A stretch of DNA of 64,000 nucleotides from Bacillus sp. es.036 (GCF_002563635.1 NZ_PDIZ01000001.1:2232001-2296000); one strand, 5' to 3'. Shown: positions 28,631 through 37,310, counted from the stretch's first letter. Numbers and translations: made by a program. Notes: generated from the sequence alone by a model not told the origin.

Positions 28631-29404
28631 TTAGTGTGACTTTTCTGCCATGATTGCTTCCATCTTGTTAAGATCGAGATCATGGGCATGATAGTTGATC
28701 GCTACCTTCTGAACGGGGCGAGTCATTTCCTTAAAGATCGCTGGTAAAACGGAAGTTAAATACGCTTTAAATTTAATATAGGATTCACCAGTCGAGCGTA
28801 CTTGATAAGTGATTGGCACTTCCTTAACTCTAAATCCTTTTCTAACAAGATTTAATGTTAATACCTGAGCATAGTTGTAATCATGAATAATTTCACTGTG
28901 CTCCATCGCCTGTCTTGAAAAAACCCTCATTCCTGATTGGCCATCATAGATCCACTTTTGCAAAAGGAGTGATTGAAGAAACGTAAAACAATAATTGCCC
29001 AGTCGCCGATGTAATCGCATGCCATCAATCGTTCCTTTAAACCGAGATCCCATCACATAGTCTGCTTCGCCATTAAAAACAGGTTCGAGTAGGTCTGGTA
29101 ATTGCCATGCCGGGTATTCATTATCAGCATCAAGCATAACGCCAATGTCTGCGCCAAGTTCGACTGAGTGAGAAATTCCTTTTCGAACCGCGGCACCAAG
29201 TCCTTGATTTGTTTTAAAAGAATAAATGTAGTCTGCACCCGCTGATTTTGAAACTTCTACAGTTCGGTCCGTAGATCCATCGTCTATCACTAATACACTT
29301 ACGCGAACGGTAGGATGAATATCTCTTGGGATTTGTTTGATTACTTCCCCAATGGAATCCTCTTCGTTGTGTGCAGGTAAAAAAACAATGACGTGTTGCT
29401 TCAT
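28631..29404 (-). CDS. Family 2 glycosyltransferase, polyprenyl-phosphate sugar synthase type
   Basis: A 257-residue GT-A enzyme without membrane helices. Motifs are clear: PAHNEEDSIGEVI (10-22), DDGSTD (41-46), DAD at 92-94 for metal and nucleotide sugar, GSRF (about 122-125), and DGQSGMRVFSRQ further on. It resembles DPM1-like enzymes that load a sugar onto a polyprenyl phosphate. Its start overlaps the stop of the upstream phosphatase-superfamily gene by 4 nt. Last gene of the four-gene operon 32722-28631. The sugar and lipid are not known. Confidence 0.85.
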   Translation of the reverse strand: MKQHVIVFLPAHNEEDSIGEVIKQIPRDIHPTVRVSVLVIDDGSTDRTVEVSKSAGADYIYSFKTNQGLGAAVRKGISHSVELGADIGVMLDADNEYPAWQLPDLLEPVFNGEADYVMGSRFKGTIDGMRLHRRLGNYCFTFLQSLLLQKWIYDGQSGMRVFSRQAMEHSEIIHDYNYAQVLTLNLVRKGFRVKEVPITYQVRSTGESYIKFKAYLTSVLPAIFKEMTRPVQKVAINYHAHDLDLNKMEAIMAEKSH

Positions 29405-30864
29405 TTTATTACTTCTTCCTTCCTATCTTGAAAAGCTTCCTCTAAAATTGCTCCCCTACTATGCGATGGAATTGGAGCTCCAAGTAAATGTGCCACAGTC
29501 GGTGCAACAGACGTAAGGCTATGTTTTTCTTCGACAATTTTTCCTTTAGCAATCGATGGGCCATTTAAGAAAAATGGCACGAACCGTTCCCCTTCATCAA
29601 GATGGCCATGTCCCCCGATTCCATCTGCCTGTCCATGATCCGCGCACACAATCAAAGTTGTGTTTTCCATAAATCCATTTTCATGTAAGAAGTGAACATA
29701 ATCTTCTACTAATTTATCCGCTTCTTCAATTTTTTGAATGTAATCATCATACAGTACACCTCTTGCATGTCCTGTTTGATCAGTACCAATTAGCTGTACC
29801 GTAAAGAAGTCAGGGTTTTTATCTAGCATAATTTGACGAGCACCCTCCATAATTTTCGTATCCGCCACATCATTGTTCATAACAGCCGTTACAGTATCAA
29901 CATCATCACCCATCGCATCAACAAGGTGAGCAATTCCGAGAAGCCTTCCTGTCTTTCCAACCTTTCGTAGTGAATCAAAAATCGTTTCTACTTTTACACC
30001 TAGATTCCAAACCATATTGGACTTGATACCGTGCTCAAGTGGATATGTACCTGTCATCATAGAAGAAAAGCAAACAACAGTACGAGCTGGATAAACAGTT
30101 TCCATTTGACTGTATTCTGTCCCATTTTTCTTTAAAGAATCAAGGAATGGCGTGTTCGCTTCCTGAAATCGTTCTTTCCGCATCCCATCAATCACGATCA
30201 TAATGACTCGCTCGTTTGTAGGAGTAAATTTCACTGGTTTTGTGTAATCCGATTTCACCGCTGGTTTCCAGTCAAACAGGTAATGATGAAGAATAAAGCT
30301 AAACAACCATATTCCTGCATAAAAGAAAGCAAGTGTTGTCCAATCAAACGTACCTCTATTCGTGAGAGAAGTTTCAACAACCGCGATCCAGATCGATAAA
30401 ATTAACAAAAATTTAGGGAGCTGTTCTTGTGCGTTACCGCTCGTGGAATCACTATTCTTAAGTACCAACTTCCAGAAGCGAGTGAAGTTCAGCCAAGTTG
30501 TCCCAATACGAAGATGATAGTAGAACGTGCCCCAAAAAAAGACAGTAAAGAAAAAATAAAGACCGATCCCGAGCATAGCCGCTGATAAGGAGAACTGATC
30601 AAAAATCAATAAATATCCTACGAGAGGAATCCACAAATAATTTCGTAAAAATAAAGGATAATCATAAACATAATAAAGTACGAGAAGTGGTAAGACAGCA
30701 ACGAATCCTAGAAAAAACGCTCCCCAAAACGCGCCCGAAGTCCACTGCGTAATAAATAATAACAACATCGTCCCCGTTACAAAAATAGGGGTAAATGGTT
30801 TACCTTCATTTAGAAGATTCCAGCATCTAGCTGCTATCTTTTCAAATCCTGAAGCTTGTTTCAT
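29401..30864 (-). CDS. Membrane enzyme of the alkaline phosphatase superfamily
   Basis: 487 residues: about five to six membrane segments (25-195) and a large C-terminal catalytic domain. In that domain D226 (MIVIDGMRKERF) is the first metal ligand, T262 in the YPARTVVCFSSMMTG stretch is the likely nucleophile, and VCADHGQADGIGGHGH near residue 410 carries the other metal ligands. This is the nucleotide pyrophosphatase/phosphodiesterase-like architecture. It may hydrolyse or transfer a phosphate group on a lipid-linked or envelope substrate. The catalytic domain could face outward. Start overlaps the upstream flippase-like gene by 4 nt. Confidence 0.75.
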   Translation of the reverse strand: MKQASGFEKIAARCWNLLNEGKPFTPIFVTGTMLLLFITQWTSGAFWGAFFLGFVAVLPLLVLYYVYDYPLFLRNYLWIPLVGYLLIFDQFSLSAAMLGIGLYFFFTVFFWGTFYYHLRIGTTWLNFTRFWKLVLKNSDSTSGNAQEQLPKFLLILSIWIAVVETSLTNRGTFDWTTLAFFYAGIWLFSFILHHYLFDWKPAVKSDYTKPVKFTPTNERVIMIVIDGMRKERFQEANTPFLDSLKKNGTEYSQMETVYPARTVVCFSSMMTGTYPLEHGIKSNMVWNLGVKVETIFDSLRKVGKTGRLLGIAHLVDAMGDDVDTVTAVMNNDVADTKIMEGARQIMLDKNPDFFTVQLIGTDQTGHARGVLYDDYIQKIEEADKLVEDYVHFLHENGFMENTTLIVCADHGQADGIGGHGHLDEGERFVPFFLNGPSIAKGKIVEEKHSLTSVAPTVAHLLGAPIPSHSRGAILEEAFQDRKEEVIK

Positions 30865-31802
30865 GATGTTTCTCCTTTCTTTTTCATAAACGACCTCAAC
30901 TCCTGAAATCGAAGAGGGTAAAGATAAAAAGCAACTAAACCGGCGACAAAAGAATAAGCATATTTAAAAGCATGAGTAACAAGCGCAATTGAAAAGGCCT
31001 CTTCCCATCCAATACCAACCTGATGAAGTGAGAAGCTCATCACACTTTCATAAGTGGCAAAACCACCAGGAGCAAGCTGGAACACCCCTGATCCAACTGA
31101 TAAAGCGGTTACCCACATAGCGTCCAAATAGGCAAAGTGATGGTTAAAGCCAGCAACGGAATAAACGACGATTCCTTCAGCTATCCAGCTGAGACATGAA
31201 ATGAGGAAGATAAGAACCATGTAAGGCGAGTATACTAGTTTCTTCATCATAGCGAACTGTTTGTACAAAAAACCCGCATTAGCTTTCTTTCTTACATACA
31301 GGATAAGAATTAATACGCTCACTAAACAGAGAGTTATCATTCCTAATAAAAACGTTGTACTAACCGTAATCCCAAAAAGTTCTGCACCAATCATGGCAAA
31401 AATACCAAGCCAGAAAAGATCAATCGCACGTAGGATGACGACAGATTGAATAGAAGTTGTCCACTGTCCTTTTTGTTTATGCGCAAGAACCCCCATTCGT
31501 ACAGCTTCTCCTCCCTTAAACGGTAAAAGGTGGTTAAAAAACAAGCTGTAAAAGATTCCTGCCAAATAAACTCTCATGGAAATGGTCCTGTCAACAAGTA
31601 TTCTCCAACATAAACCCCGTAATAAAAAAGAGCACGTATACCCGATAACCATTGCAAACAACAAGCCCGGGTTGCTGATTAACTCTTTAGTAAGGGTGGT
31701 TAGCGTAGTAACATTAAATTCATTTAACAGTAGAAATGCAAAGAGAGAAAGTAGTAACAAGCCAAATACCCATTTTATAATTCGTGATAGCTTTTTGCCC
31801 AT
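30861..31802 (-). CDS. LPG-synthase-like integral membrane protein (possible flippase)
   Basis: 313 residues with eight or so membrane helices, of the lysylphosphatidylglycerol synthase membrane-domain family (as in MprF and AglD). Typical motifs are FFNHLLPFKGGEAVRMGVL (about 88-106) and QLAPGGFATYESVMSF. It lacks the cytoplasmic aminoacyl-transferase domain of MprF. Members of this family flip or transfer lipid-linked substrates. The start lies 28 nt inside the epimerase gene, with AAGGA 7 nt before ATG. Product and role are inferred from family and neighbours. Confidence 0.75.
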   Translation of the reverse strand: MGKKLSRIIKWVFGLLLLSLFAFLLLNEFNVTTLTTLTKELISNPGLLFAMVIGYTCSFLLRGLCWRILVDRTISMRVYLAGIFYSLFFNHLLPFKGGEAVRMGVLAHKQKGQWTTSIQSVVILRAIDLFWLGIFAMIGAELFGITVSTTFLLGMITLCLVSVLILILYVRKKANAGFLYKQFAMMKKLVYSPYMVLIFLISCLSWIAEGIVVYSVAGFNHHFAYLDAMWVTALSVGSGVFQLAPGGFATYESVMSFSLHQVGIGWEEAFSIALVTHAFKYAYSFVAGLVAFYLYPLRFQELRSFMKKKGETS

Positions 31803-32722
31803 TCAATTGTCCTTCTTATCCCTTCTTCAAAGGTTACTTCAGGAGAATATCCCAGTTCATTTCGTGCCTTACTAATATCTCCCCACGTATGTCGAACATC
31901 TCCTCGCCGAAACGTATCTTCTCTCACCTTCGCACTTGGAAAATACTGAGTAAGCAATTGGATCAACTTTGTGAGATGCACAGGTGATCCCGAACCTAAA
32001 TTATAAACTTCAGATAAACCGTCCTGCTTAAAGGCTAACGTTATGCCCTGAATAATATCATCAATATAAGTGAAATCTCTTGATTGCTCACGATCATACA
32101 CGGTGATCTCCTCGCCTTTTATCAACTTCTCAATAAAGAGAGGAATCGCCATGTCTGGACGCCCCCACGGTCCATATACGGTAAAGAATCGCAGTATCGT
32201 TAACTTAAAGCCATAGAGCGATTGATAAGCATGACAAAACGATTCTGCTCCTGCCTTCGCCGCTGCATAAGGTGATTTCACCTTCCCACTTGCATGCTCT
32301 TCCTTCACTGGACCCTCTTCTCGACTTCCATATACAGAAGAAGATGATCCGAACAAAACATGAGGTATACCAGTTTCACCCGCTGCACTTAAAACATTAA
32401 CGACTACTTTGATATCCTGATCGATATAATCTAATGGATTTTTTAATGAATATTGTACTCCAGGAAGGGCAGCAAGATGAATCACTTTATCATAAGTGTA
32501 GGCTTTGAAATGAGCCAATGTTTGATCAGCATCTAACAAATCAAACCTATGTACACTTATAGGTCCATTTTTCTTAATTTCCTCTAAATGTTCTACCTTT
32601 CGCTCTACATGATAATATGATGAAAAATGATCAATTAGCGACACGTCATGACCAGCTTTTAAGAGCGTTTTTGCAAGACTACTACCTATAAATCCTGCCC
32701 CTCCAGTAATTAATACCTTCAT
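31775..32722 (-). CDS. NAD-dependent sugar-nucleotide epimerase/dehydratase
   Basis: An extended short-chain dehydrogenase of 315 residues, probably acting on a UDP-sugar. The Rossmann motif GGAGFIGSSLAKTLL is at residues 7-21, SSSSVYG contains the catalytic serine, and YAAAK the YxxxK pair. The remaining sequence resembles UDP-glucose or UDP-glucuronate 4-epimerases. I start it at 32720-32722, with GGGAG 8 nt upstream; an upstream 21-codon extension lacks that site and opens with a hydrophobic stretch unlike the family. First gene of the operon; no clear own promoter, so it may be read from upstream through the 32773-32799 hairpin. Confidence 0.85.
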   Translation of the reverse strand: MKVLITGGAGFIGSSLAKTLLKAGHDVSLIDHFSSYYHVERKVEHLEEIKKNGPISVHRFDLLDADQTLAHFKAYTYDKVIHLAALPGVQYSLKNPLDYIDQDIKVVVNVLSAAGETGIPHVLFGSSSSVYGSREEGPVKEEHASGKVKSPYAAAKAGAESFCHAYQSLYGFKLTILRFFTVYGPWGRPDMAIPLFIEKLIKGEEITVYDREQSRDFTYIDDIIQGITLAFKQDGLSEVYNLGSGSPVHLTKLIQLLTQYFPSAKVREDTFRRGDVRHTWGDISKARNELGYSPEVTFEEGIRRTIEWAKSYHEL

Positions 32723-32772
32723 ACTATGCACTCCCGCTATACACTTCAATCTATAAAAACTTAATAACAAGA

Positions 32773-32799
32773 GAAATGGCCGCAATTAGCGGCCATTTC
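32773..32799 (-). terminator. Rho-independent terminator of the lipoprotein gene
   Basis: Perfect stem GAAATGGCCGC/GCGGCCATTTC with a five-base loop. The T-run after it on the minus strand is short (CTCTTGTT), so some read-through into the epimerase operon is plausible. Confidence 0.75.
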
Positions 32800-32808
32800 A
32801 ATCTAAAA

Positions 32809-34011
32809 CTATTCTACTACACTTTCTAGTGTGGTCAAAATTTGTTCACTTAGTTTATTTGCCTCTTCAGCATCGTTATTTGACACAGCATCAAACCAAC
32901 TTTGTGCATCTTCGTACACGGCATTTGTCTCATCTTCACCTAGTGCTTCCATTAACGGCATTTCGATAGCTTTTAAGAAAACGTTGGCTTCCATTGCAGC
33001 CTCTTTTCCTTCAGAAAGATTGTTTTCATCTAATTCAGCTACTTTTTCATGATAGCCTTTAATTTTTCCAGCAAACGCTTTTTCGAACAAGTTAGATACT
33101 TCATCCGCTTTAATGGCCTCCGGATCATTGCTAATATCGAATAGCTCGCTTAGCTTCTGTGCAGCTTCTTCATCTCCGCCTGAGAGAGATCCTTTAATAG
33201 CTTGATAAAATCCAAGTGCTTCCGTTTGCATAATTTGAAGCTCTTCTGTTTCACCAGAGCTTACGGCTTCTTCAATTTTCTCAGCATAAGAATTCGCTGC
33301 CAAGTAGTAGCTCTTATAAATTGATTTATCAGTTACCTGCTTTGTAACAGCAAAGTTTTCCATATCTCCTTCAGAAAGAGCGTCTTCCTGTGCTGAAAGA
33401 CCATTATTGATGTTTTCTACAAGACTAGAATCTCCTTCAAGTTCATAATAGGAGTCGCGTTTTTCTGCAGTAGGAACGAATACTTTCTCAGTAAGTAATT
33501 TTACTTCTTCAAAATGAAGCATCGCTTCTTCATCTTTTTTCGCGTCCTTCGCATCAATTACCGCTTGTTGAAGAGACTTTTGTTTCTGATAAAAGTATGA
33601 CTGTGTGCCTTTATCAATCATTTGTCGCGCAACGTTTTGATCAAGCTCACCTGATTTACCCGCTTGTATACCCGTCGTGATAAAGGTATCAAATTCATTA
33701 TCGATTTCATTCACAGCGCTTTTCAATTCGCTTGAGTAGGTAGATTCAATAAGGTCCCAGTCCACTTCTTCGTTTTCTTTCATTTTGTTCAGCTCATCCA
33801 ACATCTTTTGATACGCTTCCACTTGCTTTGTAGTAACAGCGTTTTCAATCGTCATATCATTTGATTGAGTTTCAGATGATTGTGAAGCGGAATTTGTTTG
33901 TTCCTGAGAATTGCTACCTGTATTTGCAGCATTTTCAGAATCATTACCACATGCAGCGAGAACCGTAGCTGCAAGCGTAATAGAAGTAAATAGCATAGTT
34001 GATTTTTTCAT
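32809..34011 (-). CDS. Putative iron-regulated lipoprotein, all-helical
   Basis: A secreted lipoprotein: I start it at 34009-34011 (400 residues), where AAGGAG precedes the ATG; a 31-codon upstream extension covers the promoter and is not coding. The signal ends in LAAC (Cys21), followed by a Ser/Asn/Gln-rich linker (about 22-52) and a mainly helical, very acidic domain. It may comprise two related halves (around 60-215 and 215-400), each helical and rich in Glu/Asp. I recognise no catalytic motif, and it is not clearly an EfeO-type imelysin protein. The promoter carries a Fur-like site. Possibly an iron-binding partner of the permease nearby, but that is inference. Confidence 0.65.
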   Translation of the reverse strand: MKKSTMLFTSITLAATVLAACGNDSENAANTGSNSQEQTNSASQSSETQSNDMTIENAVTTKQVEAYQKMLDELNKMKENEEVDWDLIESTYSSELKSAVNEIDNEFDTFITTGIQAGKSGELDQNVARQMIDKGTQSYFYQKQKSLQQAVIDAKDAKKDEEAMLHFEEVKLLTEKVFVPTAEKRDSYYELEGDSSLVENINNGLSAQEDALSEGDMENFAVTKQVTDKSIYKSYYLAANSYAEKIEEAVSSGETEELQIMQTEALGFYQAIKGSLSGGDEEAAQKLSELFDISNDPEAIKADEVSNLFEKAFAGKIKGYHEKVAELDENNLSEGKEAAMEANVFLKAIEMPLMEALGEDETNAVYEDAQSWFDAVSNNDAEEANKLSEQILTTLESVVE

Positions 34012-34051
34012 TATGTAAAACTCCTTTTCGTCAGGTCGTTTATCCAAGATG

Positions 34052-34080
34052 ATTATATCGAGAACGATTATCAGTGTCAA
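34052..34080 (-). promoter_or_regulatory. Consensus sigma-A promoter with Fur-like site in the spacer
   Basis: TTGACA (34075-34080), 17-nt spacer and TATAAT (34052-34057) on the minus strand, a fully consensus promoter. The spacer holds CGAGAACGATTATCA (34059-34073), with a perfect right half of the 7-1-7 Fur operator; the window 34060-34078 agrees with the 19-base Fur consensus at 14 positions. A strong promoter with a repressor site exactly between its hexamers. Confidence 0.75.
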
Positions 34081-34103
34081 TAGCATTTCTTTTGAAGACC
34101 CCA

Positions 34104-34145
34104 CAAAAAAAGCATTCGAATCTGATTTACAGATTCGAATGCTTT
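34104..34145. terminator. Bidirectional terminator downstream of trxA
   Basis: Stem AAAGCATTCGAATCTG/CAGATTCGAATGCTTT with a six-base loop, T-rich outside. It ends trxA on the minus strand. Confidence 0.88.
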
Positions 34146-34157
34146 GATCATTTTTCC

Positions 34158-34469
34158 TTATTGATGCTTAGAAAGTGTTTGTGCAAGTGCTTCTTTTGGT
34201 TGGAAGCCGACAACCTGGTCAACAACCTCACCATTTTTGAAAACGAGAAGCGTTGGGATGCTCATTACACCAAATTTGCTTGCTGTTTCCTGATTTTCAT
34301 CAACGTCAAGTTTTACTACTTTCACGTCGCTCATTTCAGCGTCAAGCTCTTCTAGTACAGGAGCGATCATTTTACAAGGGCCACACCATGGTGCCCAGAA
34401 GTCTGCAAGAACGAGACCTTCACTTGTTTCTTGTGCAAAACTTTGATCTGTTGCGTGTACGATAGCCAT
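34158..34469 (-). CDS. trxA: Thioredoxin
   Basis: Cytoplasmic disulfide reductant of 103 residues. The active site is WCGPC (C29, C32), and the cis-proline region SIPTLLVF, the conserved D25 and the C-terminal helix are present. It follows a strong ribosome site (AAGGAGGAAGATACAGT). The gene is near etfA on one side and the iron/envelope block on the other. Standard essential or near-essential protein; no unusual feature. Confidence 0.98.
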   Translation of the reverse strand: MAIVHATDQSFAQETSEGLVLADFWAPWCGPCKMIAPVLEELDAEMSDVKVVKLDVDENQETASKFGVMSIPTLLVFKNGEVVDQVVGFQPKEALAQTLSKHQ

Positions 34470-34686
34470 ACTGTATCTTCCTCCTTAAACATTTATCACT
34501 TGAGAATACCAGGTTAAGGCCGGTTGCCTCAGTGTGCTCTGCCATCTTGATATTTCATCAACTGGCACAAAATGAGTATATCATTAATCGTCTTTCTGAT
34601 TCCATTGTTTTGACTTACATTCATTCTTCCCTATCTTTTAGAGAATAAAACGCTCCCACTAAAAACACGATTCTTAATTAACTTCA

Positions 34687-34718
34687 TCAAAAAAGCGAGC
34701 TGTATTAGCTCGCTTTTA
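34687..34718 (-). terminator. Rho-independent terminator of the lcfA-etfA operon
   Basis: Stem AAAAGCGAGCT/AGCTCGCTTTT with a six-base loop, T-run on the minus strand, just after etfA. Confidence 0.9.
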
Positions 34719-34720
34719 TC

Positions 34721-35698
34721 TTAGCTTGTTTGTAAAACTTTTTTGAATTCCTGTGTCAGAAGTGGCACCACTTCAAACAAATCTCCAACAATTCCATAGT
34801 CCGCTACACTGAAAATGCTTGCTTCAGGATCTTTATTAATCGCTACAATTACTTTTGAGTTAGACATACCTGCTAAGTGTTGGATCGCCCCAGAAATTCC
34901 ACAAGCAATGTAAAGATCTGGCGTTACCACTTTACCTGTTTGCCCAATTTGAAGCGAGTAATCACAATAATCAGCATCACAAGCGCCGCGAGATGCTCCT
35001 ACAGCAGCACCGAGAAGATCTGCAAGTTCCTGTAGCGGTTCAAATCCTTCTTCACTTTTAACACCTCGACCGCCAGCTACAATTACTTTGGCTTCTGAGA
35101 GGTCGACACCAGAAGTCGACTTACGAACGACTTCCTTCACAATCGTACGGAGGTCTTTGATCTCTACGCTTTCTTCAAAAACTTCTCCGGAACGTGATTC
35201 ATCGATCTCAAGAGCAGCAATATTATTCGGACGAATTGTAGCAAGAACAATGCCTTCTTTTACTTTTTTCTTTTCGAATGCTTTACCCGAATAAATTGGT
35301 CGTGTAAAGACGACTGCTTCTCCATCAAGTTCAATACCAGTAGCATCTGAGATAAGACCAGCATCAAGCTTACTTGCAAGTCGTGGCGCTAAATCTTTCC
35401 CCATTGATGTATGTGGCATTAAAATAGCATCAGGATCGATGCTCTCAACGATCTGCAAAAATGCTTGACCATAACCATCACTTGTATAATTTTTTAGTTT
35501 TTCATCTTCCACTTTAATGACACGATCGGCTCCGTAATGAAAAAGTTGATCTGTTAAAGAGCTCACATTTTCTCCAGCAATGGCTGCAATTACTTCTCCA
35601 CCGGCTGCAATTTCTTTCCCTGCACCAATTGCTTCAAATGAAACATTTCGTAATTCATTGTCACGCGCTTCTGCAAATACGAGAACTTTTTTGGCCAT
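34721..35698 (-). CDS. etfA: Electron transfer flavoprotein alpha subunit
   Basis: FAD-binding half of the ETF dimer that takes electrons from acyl-CoA dehydrogenases. The 325-residue protein has an N-terminal nucleotide-fold domain and the C-terminal FAD motif VIVAGGRGVKSEEGFEPL, VGASRGACD, IGQTGKVVTPDLYIACGISGAIQHLAGM and INKDPEASIFSVADYGIVGDL. It follows etfB by 13 nt and is the last gene of the FadR-type operon, as in B. subtilis. Confidence 0.97.
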   Translation of the reverse strand: MAKKVLVFAEARDNELRNVSFEAIGAGKEIAAGGEVIAAIAGENVSSLTDQLFHYGADRVIKVEDEKLKNYTSDGYGQAFLQIVESIDPDAILMPHTSMGKDLAPRLASKLDAGLISDATGIELDGEAVVFTRPIYSGKAFEKKKVKEGIVLATIRPNNIAALEIDESRSGEVFEESVEIKDLRTIVKEVVRKSTSGVDLSEAKVIVAGGRGVKSEEGFEPLQELADLLGAAVGASRGACDADYCDYSLQIGQTGKVVTPDLYIACGISGAIQHLAGMSNSKVIVAINKDPEASIFSVADYGIVGDLFEVVPLLTQEFKKVLQTS

Positions 35699-35711
35699 GG
35701 TTGATCCCCTC

Positions 35712-36482
35712 CTATATAACTTTCGCTTCCTGGCGAAGTAATTTCACTAATTCTTCCACTTGATCTCCAATTTCACCTTCAAGTACTTTTCCAGCTTCTT
35801 TTTTAGGTGGCAAATAGACTTCGATTGTTTCTGTTTTAGCTTCAATTTCATCCTCATCGACATCAAGATCATCATAATCAATTTCTTCTAGAGGCTTTTT
35901 CTTTGCTTTCATGATCCCTGGGAGCGATGGATAACGCGGTTCGTTTAGCCCCTGCTGAGCTGTAACAAGCAATGGGAGTTGCGCTTCAACAACTTCCATG
36001 TCCCCTTCTACATCACGTTCCATTGTAGCCGTTGTTCCATCAATATCGAGCTTCGTAATCGTGGTTACGTAAGCGATTCCAAGTTTTTCAGCAAGGCGTG
36101 GACCGATTTGACCGGTGCTGTTATCGTTTGATACATTTCCGCCAAGAATAATATCGTATTCTTTATCCTCGAAATAAGCTGCAAGAAGGGCGGTCGTCGT
36201 ATACTGATCACTTTCATCAAGATCTTCATTGTTAATGAGGACGGCTTTATCTGCGCCCATTGCTAGAGCTGTACGTAGCTCTTTTTCAACTTCTTCATCC
36301 CCAATGCTAACCACTGTTACTTCTCCACCATGATCGTCGCGTAGTTGAATCGCTTCTTCTATCGCATACTCATCATATGGATTGATGATAAATTCAACGC
36401 CTTCTTCACTAATTTTCCCATTTTCAATAACGATTTTTTCCTCTGTATCAAATGTTCTTTTCATAATGACATAAATGTTCAT
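35712..36482 (-). CDS. etfB: Electron transfer flavoprotein beta subunit
   Basis: Partner of EtfA; binds AMP and the recognition loop that docks on acyl-CoA dehydrogenases. The 256-residue sequence has ALAMGADKAVLI and GGNVSNDNSTGQIGPRLAEKLGIAYVT, and EPRYPSLPGIMKAKKKP from about 190. It is the fourth gene of the operon lcfA-fadR-fadB-etfB-etfA. Confidence 0.97.
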   Translation of the reverse strand: MNIYVIMKRTFDTEEKIVIENGKISEEGVEFIINPYDEYAIEEAIQLRDDHGGEVTVVSIGDEEVEKELRTALAMGADKAVLINNEDLDESDQYTTTALLAAYFEDKEYDIILGGNVSNDNSTGQIGPRLAEKLGIAYVTTITKLDIDGTTATMERDVEGDMEVVEAQLPLLVTAQQGLNEPRYPSLPGIMKAKKKPLEEIDYDDLDVDEDEIEAKTETIEVYLPPKKEAGKVLEGEIGDQVEELVKLLRQEAKVI

Positions 36483-36511
36483 ATCTTTATCCCTCCCTGA
36501 AATAATTCACC

Positions 36512-37285
36512 TTATTTATCTTGAAAGTTTGGCTGACGCTTCTCGATGAACGCTTGAATTCCTTCTTGTCCATCTTCTGAAGCGAATGCTTTTCCAAAAT
36601 ACTCTCGTTCTTTTTGAACGCCTTCATCAAATTTTTCTGTTTTTGAATAAGTAAGTAGTTTAAGAGCATAGCTCACAGCTACAGCGCTTTTCTTAGCAAT
36701 TTTTTCAGCGAATTCTTTCGCTTTTGGTAAAAGGTCTTCCTCGCTATATACCTGATTCGCTAAGCCCAGTTCTAATGCCTCGCGTCCTGAGATGGGTTCA
36801 CTGGTTAGCAGCATTTCAGTTGCTTTTGCTTTTCCAACTAACGCGGGCAGCCGTTGTGTACCTGCAAATCCAGGGACTAAACCTAGCTGCAGCTCAGGTA
36901 GACCTAGCTTGGCATCTTCTGTTACGAAGCGAATATGACATGCCATTGCTAGTTCTAGCCCTCCTCCAAGCGCAGCACCATGAATAGCAGCGACAATCGG
37001 TTTTGAGAACGCTTCCATTTTGTCGAATAATTGTTGCCCATAGCTACCTAGATCCGCAAAGCCTTCTTCAGTGCTAACCGTTGTAAATTCTTTAATATCA
37101 GCACCTGCTGAGAAAAATCTTCCTTCACCAGAAATCAAAATCACCTTTGTCTTAGGGTCGTCTTCAATTAGAGTGAACGCCTCCGACAATTCTCGCAAAA
37201 CGTCCGAAGCCACAGCGTTAGCTGGAGGACGATTCAACGTAATATGTGCTACTTTGTTTTCATTCGAAATGTTAATGAACTCCAC
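36512..37285 (-). CDS. fadB: Enoyl-CoA hydratase of beta-oxidation
   Basis: Crotonase-family protein of 257 residues that hydrates trans-2-enoyl-CoA. The oxyanion-hole elements are in FSAGADIKEF (about 58-67) and AIHGAALGGGLELAMACH (about 99-116), and the catalytic glutamates correspond to GLPELQLGLVPGFAGTQRL (about 127-145). It lies downstream of fadR and upstream of etfB, as in the B. subtilis lcfA operon (called fadB or ysiB). Confidence 0.93.
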   Translation of the reverse strand: MEFINISNENKVAHITLNRPPANAVASDVLRELSEAFTLIEDDPKTKVILISGEGRFFSAGADIKEFTTVSTEEGFADLGSYGQQLFDKMEAFSKPIVAAIHGAALGGGLELAMACHIRFVTEDAKLGLPELQLGLVPGFAGTQRLPALVGKAKATEMLLTSEPISGREALELGLANQVYSEEDLLPKAKEFAEKIAKKSAVAVSYALKLLTYSKTEKFDEGVQKEREYFGKAFASEDGQEGIQAFIEKRQPNFQDK

Positions 37286-37310
37286 TTCTCCACTCCTCTC
37301 AGAACTTTAC

